From contig CM060734.1 of the NCBI GenBank assembly GCA_030704615.1, forward strand, positions 44,780,042 through 44,844,041: a stretch of DNA of 64,000 nt, in the 5' to 3' direction. This document shows positions 33,400 through 46,700 of the stretch, one piece after another (position 1 is the stretch's first letter; the number at the start of each line of letters is the position of its first letter). The position numbers were made by a program, and so were the translations under genes. This DNA is from Takakia lepidozioides. Its lineage: Eukaryota; Streptophyta; Takakiopsida; Takakiales; Takakiaceae. A model generated the notes under the pieces. It did no database searches. It had not been told where the DNA came from and was given only the letters and a program-made list of their open reading frames with translations.

Positions 33400-34029
33400 A
33401 AAGCAGCAGCAGAGCTGCTGCTGCAAGCCCACACGTTGTGGGGTGGTGTATAACTTAATCATTGGGCGTGCACACACGAGAGAGACGGCGAGCGTGGTAG
33501 AAGGGGCGGGTGGGGGTTGGGGCGCAGCGACTAGCGAGGCACTACTTTCCGGCAGCGAAGTTACTTGTTGGACTCTTTTGGCGCTGCCGTCCCGTTGGCG
33601 CGTGCGGCCCTTGCGAAACGCACGGTAGTACGAACCAGAGGTACGGTTCTGTCCCGTCCAACCCCCAGCTGCCCTACTTGACTCGGTCGGAGCTTCCTCT
33701 CTCTCGCACCGGCGAGCCTGTGTTCAAATCCCGGTCATCAGGTCATGTGTCGTCTTACGTACGAGAATGCTTTTGACGTGACCGGCTCCACCTTATATCC
33801 CAACCGGGGGTGAGAATGAAATTGATGTGTTTCATCCGAGTAGAGATAACCAGGGTCAAGGGGAGGGCCTTGAAAGGGCGCGGAGGGGAGGCAGAAGAGA
33901 AGACGATCGGTGTGGTGGCGATGGCGGGGAGAGGGCAGCGAGGATTGGGACGGGGAGAAATGGCGCCAGTGAGAAACCTCGCAGCGGGATTTTCCTAGGA
34001 GCGGGAAAACCGGGCTGGCGAGGAGGGGG
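33400..34029 (+). promoter_or_regulatory. GC-rich upstream/5' leader region of the Myb/SANT gene
   Basis: Base composition rises sharply relative to both sides and is rich in CpG and purines, as expected for a promoter and 5' leader. No clear TATA box is seen. A possible start codon for the gene follows at 34030. Confidence 0.4.
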
Positions 34030-37000
34030 ATGGAGTCAGTCTCACGCTCTCGCAGAAGGCGATCAGATCGGGGAGAGGCATCGCCAGGCTCTGGGGAGGA
34101 ATCGCCGATCACTCTCTCGTCCCCGGGTGGTCTTGAAGTGATTGGGCAAGATGGAGGAGGGCATCAGCCAGTGAGTGTGTGGGGGGTGCAGGGGGGAGGG
34201 AGAGGGCAAGAATGCAGCGCATGGGAGAGCCCGCAGTCCAGTCCGGGGGATGCTTGCAGGTTTTCCGTTCCGCAGGCTCCTCAATTTCTGGCGCCGCCTT
34301 TCTCGCCAAGCTTCGGGGGGACGACGTCTCTCTTCTCCCCACTCCATGTCTTCTCCCCGCAGTCCACTTATCAGCAACCTTACATTTCGGGGTTCAATTG
34401 GCAGGGGCTAGTTGGTAATTCGCCGTCCGTGCTGCCTGGCTTCATGCAAGGGTTTACTATCTCTTCGGATCAGGGAATCTTACCGGGGGGCTTGCAGATG
34501 CCAGTTTTACAGGGGGAGGGGAGTTGGCAGAGAGGCAGAGGTGGGGAGGGGGATGGCACTAGCGATTTGTCGCTTGGCGACGAGTTTAGTGGTAGCGAAG
34601 AATCGAGCAGAGACGAATTGGATCGTTCATCTCTGAGAACGAAGGAAGTCACGAAGAAAGGAATTTCTGGATTGGAGACAGTGCGCACACACACAGGTAG
34701 ACATGGAGAACTCAAAAGCTGTTAAAGGTCTTCATTACGCAGGCCGTTGCGCTTTTCCATACTTGCAAGAGCTCGTATCTAGGATGTAAATGTGTCGGTG
34801 GACACTTACCTAGAGACTTAATTTTGCAAGGGTCCGATTTGAAAATAAGCACATTCTTATGGCAATGCCTGACTGGCCATAGCGTGAATTTTAGCTAGGC
34901 CCTGAGTTCTTGTTCACATCAATCAGTTTTTGGTTTCTCATGAAAGTCCTTATAGATGCAAATATTAAATACGAGTACGGCAATCTACATGAATGTGAGT
35001 ACATATGCGAAATATGCTTCAAAGGTTTTGCTTAGTATTGAGTTATTTCCCTCGTCTAGTATTTCTCCAGATCACTCATAATGTGTGCAACTCCTGTCTC
35101 AATCTGTCTTTTCAACAGACCATATAGGAAACACATGGTGATAATGACAAGTCAGATTGCCTGAGCACCTTACAAGGGGCAGTTGAGTCTCAAGCTGACA
35201 CAAGTTTCAACCAATTTGATGCAGGTGGCCGGAAAAGAGATTTGAAGAGGGAGGCAGCCAAGGAGAAGTCTAGAGAGGTTTCTCATACACACAGGGATAT
35301 CCTTAAGGTAATTCCTTAGCGTGTTTGGCATAATATGTGAATCGTGGTACAACACCCCTTGTTGCATGGTTCAGGCCCTATGGAAGGAGAGAATCCCCAA
35401 GGGGCAGAGGAATGAGGATTTGCATATAGGAAGGTCACACAAGCCACACAAGCACACTACTGATTGCTTCAACATTGTGAAGGCAGGATGGTGAACATTG
35501 TCCAACCCATGTGACTAGTTGCGGCCACAGGAAGAAATGAAAACCGATAAGGGATATGTCCTGTAAATTCTCAGGTGTCTTCCCTGGGGCAGTCAAGGAG
35601 GCTCCCTGGATAAATAATGACGAGTAAGTTGAGTTAAGAGTGGATAATATTCCAAGTTTTCTACTCACATCATGATTTCGATTCATATTGTTGATGCTTA
35701 TTGTATGCTCTCTAATGTTTAACGAATCCAGGTGGGAAAGAACAAACTGAAACGGAAGAAACAACGAGAAGCACACCATGTTCTTGAGACAGGACACCAT
35801 GAGGACACTATGGATTGTGAACAGTCAATATCATCCTCGGAGACAGAATCTAGTAGCACTGATACAGACAGAGGGAAGGCAGAGGCTGCCAATAAGAAAC
35901 GGAAAAAGGCTGGACAAGATGCAGATGGCAATGTCACATGGACTGATGAATCTGTGAGGTTCCTGTTTGAGACATATGATGCTATACACCGCCGGCTATG
36001 GGAGGAGAGTAATGGTCAGGTCAAATATCAGAAAAAGTGGACTCCGATTCTCAAAGCTATGCAGGAGAGATTTGGAAAGCATTTCTCTAAGAAACAATGC
36101 CAGAGCAAGTATTGGAGTGTGAGGCGTGAATGCACAGATTACAAGTAAATCCTTTGCTCAACACACGCAGCTCTAGCTATAATAACCTGAAGGATTGTCA
36201 CTATGGAGTCATTGACAGTTTTCCTACTCATCCTAGGGCATTTGATTATTTAGCACTACAGCGAGGACTGCCAGACGACATGGCCCTATTGTGCACTTGT
36301 ATTATGGCTTTGCAGCACTTTTGGAGGTCAATCAATGTCCTTCTAGATGCAGGGTTTTTACATATTTCTGAATCTGGACATGCCTATGAGAAAACTGAGG
36401 AGCTATTGCCACTTGTGTATTAATGTAAGCATAGCGTCAATCATTTGTGAAAATCTCACAAATTTTGTGTATTGTTATAATGTGTTTCAGGTATATGACT
36501 GCCAAGATTGCGCGGTCTGATCCATCCTGGAATCCCAGCATTGTTGGGAGGGAGCTGCTCAAGCCCAAGTTCTATGATGTATGGTATGGAGTCTCAGGGA
36601 AAAACCAGGCATTGCTACCAAAAATGGACCCTGCACCCATCAGCTGCAGAGAAGAACCTCTCACTGGCCAAGCTCCTAGGCATGAAGCTTATACTGAGCA
36701 TTCACGGAGTTTCCTTGGGAAGGAGGTTCCTTCCTCACAGCACCGACTGAAAGATTGTGGTAGTGCTATGAGAGAGATGCAGCGACTAATGCATGTCCAA
36801 CTGCAGGTAGGTGTTTCACTGTATTAACTCCGTGGTGGTTGAATGTTGACATGTTGATTGTTCTTCAGCACATGCTTTTGTAGGCTGCTGACATATATCA
36901 GCAAATTCTTTGCATGTCTGGATTGTGAAATGATCTGTTTTTCTGTGAGTTGAGGAGGATGGGGTTCTATGGTTGGGGCCCTTGACTTTGGTAAAGAGAC

Positions 37001-37308
37001 AGGCTTGACAGCACAGTTGGTAATTATACTCCTGTAGACTTAATAGGTAAATTTTTTTGCTGCAGGCGTCAGAGAAGAGGGAAGAGGCCATGAAGTACCG
37101 TGCAGAGCTCATGATGGAGCTGCTGACGCAGCATATGGAGCATGTGGAGAAGAGAGTAAGCAATTTGGAGGAAGGCCGACAGCCCCAACTATATCTGCTT
37201 GAACGAGTAAACCACAAACTTGAAAAAGTGCTGGAAGGCTTCACTTCGTTGAACGAGAATCTGTCCACCATTGCATATCGAATATCCAAGGGCCTCAAGG
37301 GCCAGTAA
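34030..37308 (+). CDS. Myb/SANT-like DNA-binding domain protein
   Basis: Likely nuclear DNA-binding protein. Model: 34030-34696, 35156-35307 (or from 35128), 35732-36144, 36491-36806, 37066-37308. Borders are AG/GT and phases agree (1, 0, 2, 0). Exon 1 gives a low-complexity Ser/Gly/Pro/Gln-rich region. Exon 3 has a Lys/Arg-rich stretch (KNKLKRKKQRE, a probable nuclear signal), then the Myb/SANT-like domain: VTWTDESVRFLFETYDAIHR, KKWTPILKAMQERF and KKQCQSKYWSVRRE, i.e. three tryptophan-led helices. Exon 4 continues KYMTAKIARSDPSWN. Exon 5 encodes a charged coiled coil ending ISKGLKGQ. The exon 1 to exon 2 junction is the weakest part. Whether it is a host gene or derived from a PIF/Harbinger partner protein cannot be settled here. 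Confidence 0.78.
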
Positions 37309-39107
37309 GGTGATAATCTCTCAAGTATATTTTATTTCCTACTATTTACCTTCTTTCCTTGTTGTGCATACTTTTGTCCCTGTCTGTAAGTTTTTTTCAT
37401 CTTTTGGTTTTGACAGTTGCCTGGTGTTTACCAGAGAGGAAGCCGAGGAGTCAATGCATTTTAGTCTTCAAATGTCAGCCTCTCTTGTCTGATTGAGGTA
37501 CGTTAGCCGCATTGCAGAAGGGATAAGCTTTGCATGATCGCTAATTTTATTGTTATTTGGCTGGGGAGTATCTTGGAACAACTATTTGCTGTTCTATGGT
37601 GGTTCTATGGGCTTTTTTCTTAACTGCTATTTTCGTAGGTTGTATCTTATGGGTCCATGGCTAATGAGATGCAAGGGTCAATGAGCTAAGGACAAGTTTG
37701 GGTGCAAATTACCCACCTAACATGTGTGTCCTGCTCATATGACTCTTGTTGGCATCCTCTTGTGGAAATCTGCCTTGGTGGACCCAAACCTAGATGGTAT
37801 TCATGGTTCAATGCTTTACATTTGCAAGACTTTTCCCCCATAAGCAGATTGCAGATGTCTTCCCTTTTTATAGCTGTCTTCATTCAGTGTTGGAGATGTT
37901 TACTTCGATCCTGCACACTCTGGCCATCCTCATTTGTGGGAGTGGAGTAAATTATGGCTCATGTATATGTCAATATGTCTAAGTCTCTGGGGCCCTTTGA
38001 TCATAGCAGAAAATATTTTCAATACAAAGTCGGACGTCAGGAGCGGAATCTCAACCACCATTATATTCACAGTTAAGTCCCCTGCAAAGGGACACCGACC
38101 CTGACACTTAGCACTGGCCTCTTTTCACTGGGAGAACTGTTTGGCTTGTTTTCATCCTATCGGTAAATGTGACCTGCTTGTATCAAATTTGTCCTGCATG
38201 CAGCTTCCAAGTGCTCGCATCAGAGATTGGCTTGATGGCTACATTGGTTTCTTGTTCATTTAGAGTTGCAGTGTGGTGTAGCGCAGTAGAAACTTAATGC
38301 TACAGAACCACCCTTGTTCCTGTTAGTGATGTCTATAGATTGGTGCCTCCATTCCGTAAAGAAGCATCGTCAATTTTGTGTACCATACAGACCAGAAATA
38401 TTGAGATCTTGTTGCTCACGTCTGAAACACCAACAGTGGATGGTGTCTTGGCACTAAATAGCATTGCAAACCAGGTTATTTGGCCATACTTCATACTACA
38501 GGCCTTTAAGACAGACTTTCCAAGTTTGAAATTTGAGTGTACTGTATTCATGGCTATCAATGATAAGCTATTGTGCCTCTACTAGCTATTGTCTTTCTGA
38601 ACGGGAGAGATAAGGTGATAGAATACCACAGAGACCATGAGTTCATATGAACCTGTAATATATAGGAACTTCCCTGTGCCTGCCACCTGCGGATGAGGGC
38701 AAGCATATTAAAATTGATGTGGATAGACAGAGCTACAACTAGCAGTCAGGAAAGTTTACAAAGAACTCTTGTCTGGAACTTAAAACTTAGAAAGTTTATT
38801 TTGTATTTTCTAAGTGTCCACATTCCTTCCTTCACTGAAATGACTTTGAACCTGTTGAACCGAGGAAATCTGGTAAATTGTCCCTTGGGAGATGTGGATT
38901 CAGCAGAAACAAAGATAGTTCCAATATGCTTATAAGATCCAATGGGAAGAATGTTAAATCTAGTTGATATAACTGTAGCTCTCAAACGTTGCATGAATAG
39001 CTCCATCTTTCCAGCAGACTTCCCAACAAACTTAATGTACACTTCTTCGTTTGCTGTAGCCTAATTGTCAACAAATAGAGTGAGATAATGAAATAGCACA
39101 TGTTTAA
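37309..39107. other. 3' flank, no supported gene
   Basis: T-rich after the Myb/SANT stop, probably its 3' UTR at first. Short frames on both strands at 38.33-38.59 and 38.69-39.04 kb have no recognisable motif. Confidence 0.4.
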
Positions 39108-39108
39108 G

Positions 39109-39140
<32 letters not shown>
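39108..39140. repeat. (GT)n microsatellite
   Basis: gtgtgtgtgtgtgtgtgtat followed by gtgtatgtgt. It directly abuts the stop codon of the J-domain/ferredoxin gene (39141-39143), so it is in that gene's 3' UTR as (AC)n. Confidence 0.9.
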
Positions 39141-41738
39141 TCACTTCCGAGGCAAACTATATGCGGCGTATGCACTATCTCTCCCTGCCAAAGCATCTTT
39201 CAGGTGGTTAAGAATGCGCCTCTCCCCTGGCAGTGCCTGTGTATCTTTAGCCCCCTGACGCCGAACTGTAAACATCCAACTGCCATCACCGTTGCCTCTA
39301 TTTTTAGTGCCCTCGGAGGGGATAAATGGGTCACCCAATGCTGCACTCTCAGCATCCTTAGAGGATTGTGTAGTTTGCTCAACAATTGCAACAAGAGCCC
39401 CAAGAGACGTTAGCACTCCATTATCTGCTGTCACAAGGGTGAGTTGAACACCATTGGGGAGAAGGTCGGTGCGGAAAGGCATGGGGAGGGGAAGCTCACT
39501 AGAGGATGCAAATGTGACTGCCCAATCTTGTACCAGGGTTACTACCTGGGAAAATGTGAGCGAAGAAATTGGTGTCAATACCTTACAAGACATACACCAT
39601 TTCCATTATCTATCCTTCATTGAAAATCCAACACTCCAACGGTGGTGACTCTTCCTCTTATGAACCTGGCAGCAGTAAGTCCTGACGTAATCTACCCTGC
39701 ATAAGAGGGAACATTAAGGGAACATTTACCTTAGGAACTTCGGCTCCGCTCAAGGAGAAGCTGAGGAGTTCAGATGTGCAGGAGCGTCCAAAGAGAGCCT
39801 TCCAAGGCCACTCCCTATCCCTCCCATTGCCTTGATGACGCTCAGCTGGCATAGGTTGTTCGGACATCTTAAAGTGCATTCCCCATGACCATAGCCTCCA
39901 AAATGCTCCAGCCCTGATCTTCAAATCAGCATCTACTCGTGCTTGCTTTTGGGCAGGGGTCTCATCCATTGCTGCTGATTTTGTCCATTAAACATGTCAA
40001 CAACTAAAAGGGTCAGTAAGCAGCACTAGTCCACCTGCAGAGGAGAGGATCTGTCCAATGTGTATTCTGGACGCAGAGGCGACAGATCATATTTATTTTT
40101 CCTTCAGCTATGAGGATGCTCACTGCAATGACTTTCAGCCAACTGATGGAGTTATTCTCCTGGATATATGATGATAAGGCTACTTCCTCTAAAGGAAGAC
40201 TTACTTCCAAGATGATGATGCAACAAAGATAGATAAATAGAAAGCAAGTATTCACCAGGGTTGTAGCCTTGGGTTTTCTTTTCTTCCATTTGGCGCTTGA
40301 AAGTGCGAGCAGCCATGAAAACATTCGAGGGACGCTCCCACCCACCCCCGTACACTCCATTGCTTTGCTTCTGTTGAGGGCGGATCATATACTCCAGAAT
40401 GGGCAAGTCTTCTCTCTCCACATAGTGTATGCAATCCACAGGACATGACTCAATTGCTACCTGATTCCATCGCACACAAGGCCATGGGTGAACACTCTCT
40501 CTTCCTTCCCAGCTATGGAAAAGGCCTTCACTTTGAAGACCAGCAGTGTTTGGCGGCTTACCTGAATGAGGCAGTCTGTTCCTGTATGACATTTGATGTG
40601 GCTTTCTTTTCTTGATCTGTTCTGTCCCTAAAAAGATATCAGGGACATTGACCTCTAAGTGAACCCAAGGAAATTAGAAGTCAAGCAGACCTTGATGGAA
40701 GGTTCAGGATCACCCCATTGTGTCCTGACACGGGCTGTACCCTCAGAGTCATCCATTGTGAAGGTGTTGCTGGCCCTGAACACACATTCACGGCACCCTG
40801 CCAATAATATACAAGCAAGGAGACCCATGCTTTCAGTGACGCAGAAGTAATATAAATCACAGAGAGAGGGAAAAATACTCATAAACCTATCAATCTGCTG
40901 TTACAACAGATGGTAGAGCAATGCCACACACCTGTGGAGTATAACCCCTCTGATTGGATGGGAATCTGATTGGGAAACCACAGATATTCCAACCAAGAGG
41001 CTCTGATTTGGAAGATTAAGCTTGGGTGAAAGCTGATGCAACATAACAGCACCACAAAGGAGAGACTCAAAAGAACTGACATAGTTCTACTTACCATCTT
41101 AGGCTATTTTTAACAATCTTGCCATGATTGCAGTGCCAGAAATATTGATAGAGAGTGTGCAATGGACAGCATACCAATACAAGTATGCTCGTCTACAAAG
41201 ATGCCTTGAGGTCGATCAGGGCCGAGCCAATCACTATAAGAGGACCCGGAGAAAGACGAGTGCCCTGCTGCACGCATTGCTGCCTTGTGAGAATGGGCCA
41301 TGTTATAAGCCCCCCGAAGATTGTCATCCATCAACGTTCTGTATGCCTCATTCAGCAACAATGTCATCGTGTGTCCCTGTTCATTCATTTACTTTTAAGT
41401 CAAACAGGAAAAATGCTACTGATGCATCAAATACAGTGGAAGCCCTGGAGGTATAAAGATTGAAATCACGTTCCTTTAGCAGAATCTCTTTTCTTTTTGG
41501 CCCACCTTTTCCCCCTCTCTCGCCACTAGCACTGGAAAAACAAAACATAGCAAGTATAATTGGCTGAAAGCAACCTGCAAACAGGACACATGGAATCATT
41601 TGGTCATTCAGCTCACCTCCATTCCTACGATGTCAGGGTGGTGCTGCTTTTGCAGCATTCTATATGCCTTCCGAATGTCACTAGGAGACGTGTCCACCGA
41701 AACCCCCAGCACATCGTAGTAGTCTTGTGGCCCATCCC
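39141..41738 (-). CDS. J-domain plus 4Fe-4S ferredoxin-domain protein (N-terminus open)
   Basis: Predicted plastid DnaJ-type co-chaperone with a fused ferredoxin domain, the arrangement of Arabidopsis DJC76/77/82. Six exons: 41738-41617, 41376-41175, 40797-40691, 40460-40256, 39971-39730, 39545-39141 (stop). Phases agree throughout, giving 426 residues. J domain: [20 protein letters not shown], then the Hsp70-activating HPD in [10 protein letters not shown], then [13 protein letters not shown]. Iron-sulfur ligands: CIGCREC (split over an intron), then [14 protein letters not shown], together a C-x2-C-x2-C...CP set. The C-terminal 200 residues include [17 protein letters not shown] and a low-complexity end. 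The first coding exon, which should carry a transit peptide, is unresolved; a candidate begins at ATG 43184. Confidence 0.9.
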
Positions 41739-43131
41739 CTGTATCCGTCACTCTTTACATAATTATTTGCCACCCAACTACAACCATTTCCCCCCTTGTC
41801 TGTCTTTCTCCCTCTTTTCATATTGAACTTAATACCAGCAGTATCCCATTGTGATCTTTTTTATATCCTCCACTCGTCACCGAACCACTTAGATTACCTC
41901 TTAATCACCCAGAATAGAACATTGTTGGCTGAGGAGAGCTATTGCCACGGTGTGGGATAGATCCTGCTGGGACAATCTCTAACTCTGTAAATGGCAAAGC
42001 ATCACACTTATTGGTACATTCTCTCAATCAGAAATAGTTGGAAGGATCAAAGCAAATAGCAACCAGATGGCTTTACTGAAATCCTTTCAAATGAATATAA
42101 TCATGCACACGCTCATGCTGTCCAACGTACATCAATAGGGGGCCCAGACAAAAAAAAAAAAAATTCGTGCTGAATACCGCTTCTTTCAGTTTGACCAATT
42201 CTACCTTTATTTCTGGTGCTTCCGCTTTGCGCCCCTGTAGCCGCACATGTCACACTGCCGACCCCCCTGCCTCATTTACGAGAAACATAATTTCAAACTC
42301 TGCAGAAAGGATAACATCTTACGGAGATGACAATCAGACGAAAGAGTCACTGGTTAAACCGTCCTCCTTGCAACTGAGAATGTACTCGCAAGACGTTTTT
42401 GCCGTAGCATGTTGCATATTGAGAGAGAAAGAGAGAGCGAGAATATTCACCGGTGGCTGAGGTCCAAGAAAGCGGACCCGCTCTCCACACTCCATAGTTT
42501 CCTTCCTGCTCTCAGAGGCAGAAGTCCAGAAGCAGAACTTCCGAGGAGCTGTGACCAAGGGGCAGGTGAGAGGCAAGGTAACACGAGACCCGCTGAGTGC
42601 CTCACCACTACATCCATCTTCCCTCACTGGCTGCCCGCTCTCCTTTTACTCTTTCTTTATCACAGCAATGAATATGAGCTTTGGAGTTTTGAATGTTTTG
42701 GCTGCCAAACTGAATACAATACAGCAGATGAAGAGTTCTTCTTCAATTCAGCAATGGAGATAATAAAGTATTCACGATTCAGCTGCCGCACTGCAGAATA
42801 TGACTAAATCGAACTGTAGTACAGATTAATTTCCTTATTCAATTCACGGATCAAGATAAAACATTTCATTGTCTAGCTGTAGTTGCAGGGATGCACGGAT
42901 GACGATCACACTGTTGTGACACTATTTCCGCTATCGGTAAACCCCTGCAATCAAGATTTGAAGAAGATATCAGCTTCTCTGAAAAGGAAATATCATCAGG
43001 CTCGCGAAGAAGATGTAATTACTAACTTCCCCGTAAGTGCAGAAATCATAACAAATATGCCTACCGCCAAACCACCGCACACACAGAATGGCAACGAGAC
43101 AACTAACAACAAGAGGAAGAGGGCTCATTAC

Positions 43132-43184
43132 CTTGCGAACGAGTGAACGAGGAAGGCGCGCGAGCTTCCTCCGAGTGAACACAT
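43132..43184 (-). CDS. Candidate first exon (transit peptide) of the J-domain/ferredoxin gene
   Basis: ATG at 43184-43182 opens MCSLGGSSRAFLVHSFA, short, Ser/Arg-rich and without acids, as expected for the start of a plastid transit peptide. It ends at a good donor (cgcaag|gtaatg) in phase 2. No connecting exon with the needed phases was identified (a candidate coding stretch is at 42.45-42.57 kb), so this is tentative. Confidence 0.3.
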
Positions 43185-43238
43185 CCAACGAAGCGAGACG
43201 ACCAGAGACAACACAAAAGCGTTTGCTTTGCAAGTGGC

Positions 43239-43437
43239 GATGCGCTACCAATCGCCGTCAGTCAAGACGGACGCCGTCAATGTGCTGTCGCTACATCCAC
43301 CGTCGATGGTCCCGATCCCGTCACCTAGCGACGGCGAGGCCCTGAGTCCGCCGTCGGGCCAGCAAATATCTTCCCGGAAAGAAAAAGCGCGGTACGAGCG
43401 GTTGGTATTACACAGCGTGGTGTTCATGGATGAATGA
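43239..43437 (+). CDS. Small unassigned open frame, 66 residues
   Basis: Opens with ATG at about 43239 and reads SPSVKTDAVNVLSLHPP then SRKEKARYERLVLHSVVF to a stop. GC-rich and coding-like, it lies between the two head-to-head genes and could be a 5' leader frame of the plus-strand gene. No family is recognised. Confidence 0.25.
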
Positions 43438-43514
43438 AACATAACTACCGAGAAAGGGATGTCGGATTTAATGAACAGAAGCATCCGTCCAAGCCCATGC
43501 CTATTTCAAAAAGA

Positions 43515-43545
43515 CGAGGGAGAGAGAGAGAGAGAGAGAGAGAGT
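43515..43545. repeat. (GA)n microsatellite
   Basis: About 30 bases of GA between the two divergently oriented genes. Confidence 0.9.
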
Positions 43546-43740
43546 TATTAAGGTGCTGCTTCTTGCGATCTCTTCTTCGAGCCGCGTGATCCTCAGTGAT
43601 GCAGCTCCACGCTGCGCAATTTCTATACATGTGAGAAAAAGATTGCGCATAAACAGAGAAATGAAATATTTCCAATGCTGGTTGATCAACAGATGAAGAG
43701 CGTGTAGCGAGCAGACAAAGTGTGTTTTCGGAGGACAACT

Positions 43741-46700
43741 ATGACAAAACTTCCGTCTTCCCATCAATTCGGGCAGCGTTCCATTCTCTCGATGTTCTCC
43801 AATCCACATCTTACGTAAGTAGTGGTCCAAAAGTTCTCTCTCTGTAGTTTCTGTTGTTATACAATTTCCTTTTGGTGGTTATGTGTTGCTTTGCTTGTGT
43901 CCCTTTGGTTTTCTTTCTTCGTTTCTCATGTGGACATAATAATTTTCTTCTTCCCGTTTTCTCTCTGTAGACGTATTTGTGTACCACAATGTCCTGTATG
44001 CGTTTGTCTCCCGCTCATCGTTTCCGTGAATGAGTCACTCTGTCTATCCGTCTGCCTTCTTACTAATACCTTCACTAAGCTACGGATATGATATGGGAGT
44101 TGAACTACCGGGAATCTTGCAGGACAGGGAAGGGAGTGGCAGGTTCTCAAGATGACACTGGCATACCTCTCATGGAATTTCTAAATCGTAAACTGAACAA
44201 GCGCTCGTTTAGAAATCAGGTCACCCCTTATTCCTTGAATCTCTTTACCAGTCTGTTTTCTACATCCTGTCCGCTCTAAGTTATGATGTTAAAAAATTGG
44301 AATCCTATTCCAAAGTAACGCCTACATGTCCTTATGTCTTGTGAATCTTGCGTCCATCTCTCTCTCGCCTCCTACAGAAGTCGACGAGACTGAGGCTATC
44401 CTCTGTCCGATATGTAGTCTGACGGCAAGGATAACGAATATTTTCTGGTGGATCACAATTGGGTACACCTCTGAAGGAGACTGCCTCTGCACCTCTTCCG
44501 GTTCAGTTGAAGAGTTTCAAGACTGTCCAAAAGCTATGGCTTTCCTTAGACCTGAAGTTTGAAGCGAAGTTCAGTGCTTTCAGAAATTTGTAAGGCGAGA
44601 ATCATTTTATTTTCCAAGGGGTCCACTTAGTGGCACTAGCCTCCTGCGATGGTAGTGACTTCAATTCTATACCAACAAGTCTAATAAGCGCAAATTCCTC
44701 TTTATCACTGTTGTTCGGTATGAAAAAGTTAATATCATGGTTGCACCAAGGCTCATTGTGGAAACCTTGTAATGCTATCTGGTGCAGGGACGTCGAATCC
44801 ATGCAGGTATAACTCCAACAGTGGAGAACAAGCTGGAATATAATGGAAGGGGTCACTCTGAGAAATGGTAAGTTGAACCTCAGCCTCAACCTCATACTGT
44901 CAATTCTTTTATAACAGACAGTTTACAAGTCTAGTGTTTATGATATATCTACATGGAGGAAACCTGTGGTAGGCCTGGTCAACTGCGGCAGGGGGTGATC
45001 CTCTGTCACCAATCCCATAAACAAGACCAGGAAAAAATCAGACCAGAACATCACCAAGTTATGAATAGCACACAAGTTCCAGATGTAATGAAATGCCAGC
45101 CCATGTTGCTAATATGGCTTATCTTGTCAATGATAGTTAGTTCTTGTCGCTTTACATCATGCTGGATAGGGTACTCTGTCGCACAGAATTACACAGAGAA
45201 AAACAGGAGTTGCAGCAGAGCACAGAGAACCATGACACTCCAGACACACAGGTATGTCTATATTTGTCTTGCTGGGAGGGTTTTATGTAAGAAAATACCA
45301 AATATCTCTGCACTGAACTTATCTGTCCATTGCAAGATGTACCTCAATACTTGTGGATGGAAATCCTATGGGACTTTAGTGAGCATAACCTAGAGCAAGA
45401 GGTTGGTATTGTATGAACATGAAGATATTTTCCTAGGAAATGCCTTTCTGTAAGACTGTACGCTCTTATGTTGAAGGCCCTGCTTTGGTTAAGAGCATAA
45501 AGCTGATAATAGCCTGTTAGAAGCAGAAGCACTTCAAGGAAGACTTTGCACTTGTATTAGAGTAAGACAGCCAGAGATGTGCAGAAGGGGCCTATGTTTG
45601 CGGTAGCTTATCAATGCTATCCTGCAAATTCCAACTCTTAACAGTAATGTCTTCCTGCAGCCTAACCAAGCCTTTTTGGACACGGTTGTTGCTGAACACC
45701 TCAAACCAAGATTTTTCACTCCATCAGTGAGGAGTGATGCTCTGAAAAGCCAGCAATGTGCTGGGAAACGGCAGTTCCGAGAACTTCCTGATATAGGAGA
45801 TGATGCAGCAAAGGTCCAAAGATGTGAATCTTTACACTGTAGAAGGCCTACAGATACAGAACAAGTTATCGATTCTCTTTCCAGGGACAAAAAGGAGGAT
45901 AGACGGATATGTGCTGAGCTGGACAAGCAGAAGAGGCCATCTAGCAGTGGCAGGCCACAGTGGCAGGGTGCCCAAAGGGGTGCAGAATCTTATTCTTCGG
46001 ATTTCATAGACTTGACTACCGGCAAAGATGAGGCACTGGGAATAGAGGTTTTTGAGCATGATAGAGCTCTTAGATCTACAGATCCAGGAAATTTGGCAGG
46101 AGAGAATTTCCAGCAATGTCCAGTCTGCAATGATTTGGTTCCGGAAAATGTATACTCTCTTCCCGCCTTCCCCACCCTTTTAGTCATGAGTGTCAGAGAA
46201 AGATTTAGTGTAGTGTTTCTCTGTGTGAACTGCTGTGAAAGGAGTCATAACACAAGATTAAGAGTATGCATGCATCCATGACTTCAAAAACAAAAGCATA
46301 TATGCCTGAAGCTCAGATATGACTGACTTGACATAGATGTGGAGTTCCAGTTTTTGGAAGCCCAGTTATTGAGGCTGCAGCCCCTGCTCCCCTAAGGAGC
46401 AGTCCAGTTTCATTACATATTGACAATCTGCTTGTTGAGCTGATCTGACAAGTGAGTTTTCTGCAGAGTTTACAGGAGCATGTGGAATCTGAGCTGGATG
46501 GCCTGGTACCCTTCTGTCCCACCTGTTGCCCCATTTCAGTGCTAGAAGCACTTGATCCACTTGTGTAGAAGTGTTGTTTTCTCTTCTAGGTAGGTATTGG
46601 AATTGGAGGGAGGATGCAGTCAGACAGTTCTAAGCTTAGATGTCTCAAGTATTGACAAGCCTTCAATCTTGAAAGTTTTGTATTTTTTTGAGAATGATTC

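Noticed and set aside
36145-36490. A 97-residue plus-strand frame between Myb/SANT exons 3 and 4
   Set aside because: The flanking exons join in phase (TDYK then YMTAKIARSDP) across good splice sites, so this is an intron and the frame is probably chance.
43132-43251. A minus-strand frame RLASLDVFTRRKLARLPRSLVRK as the transit peptide
   Set aside because: It has no ATG (it opens after a stop with TTG); the overlapping frame with ATG at 43184 uses the same donor and is preferred, though still tentative.
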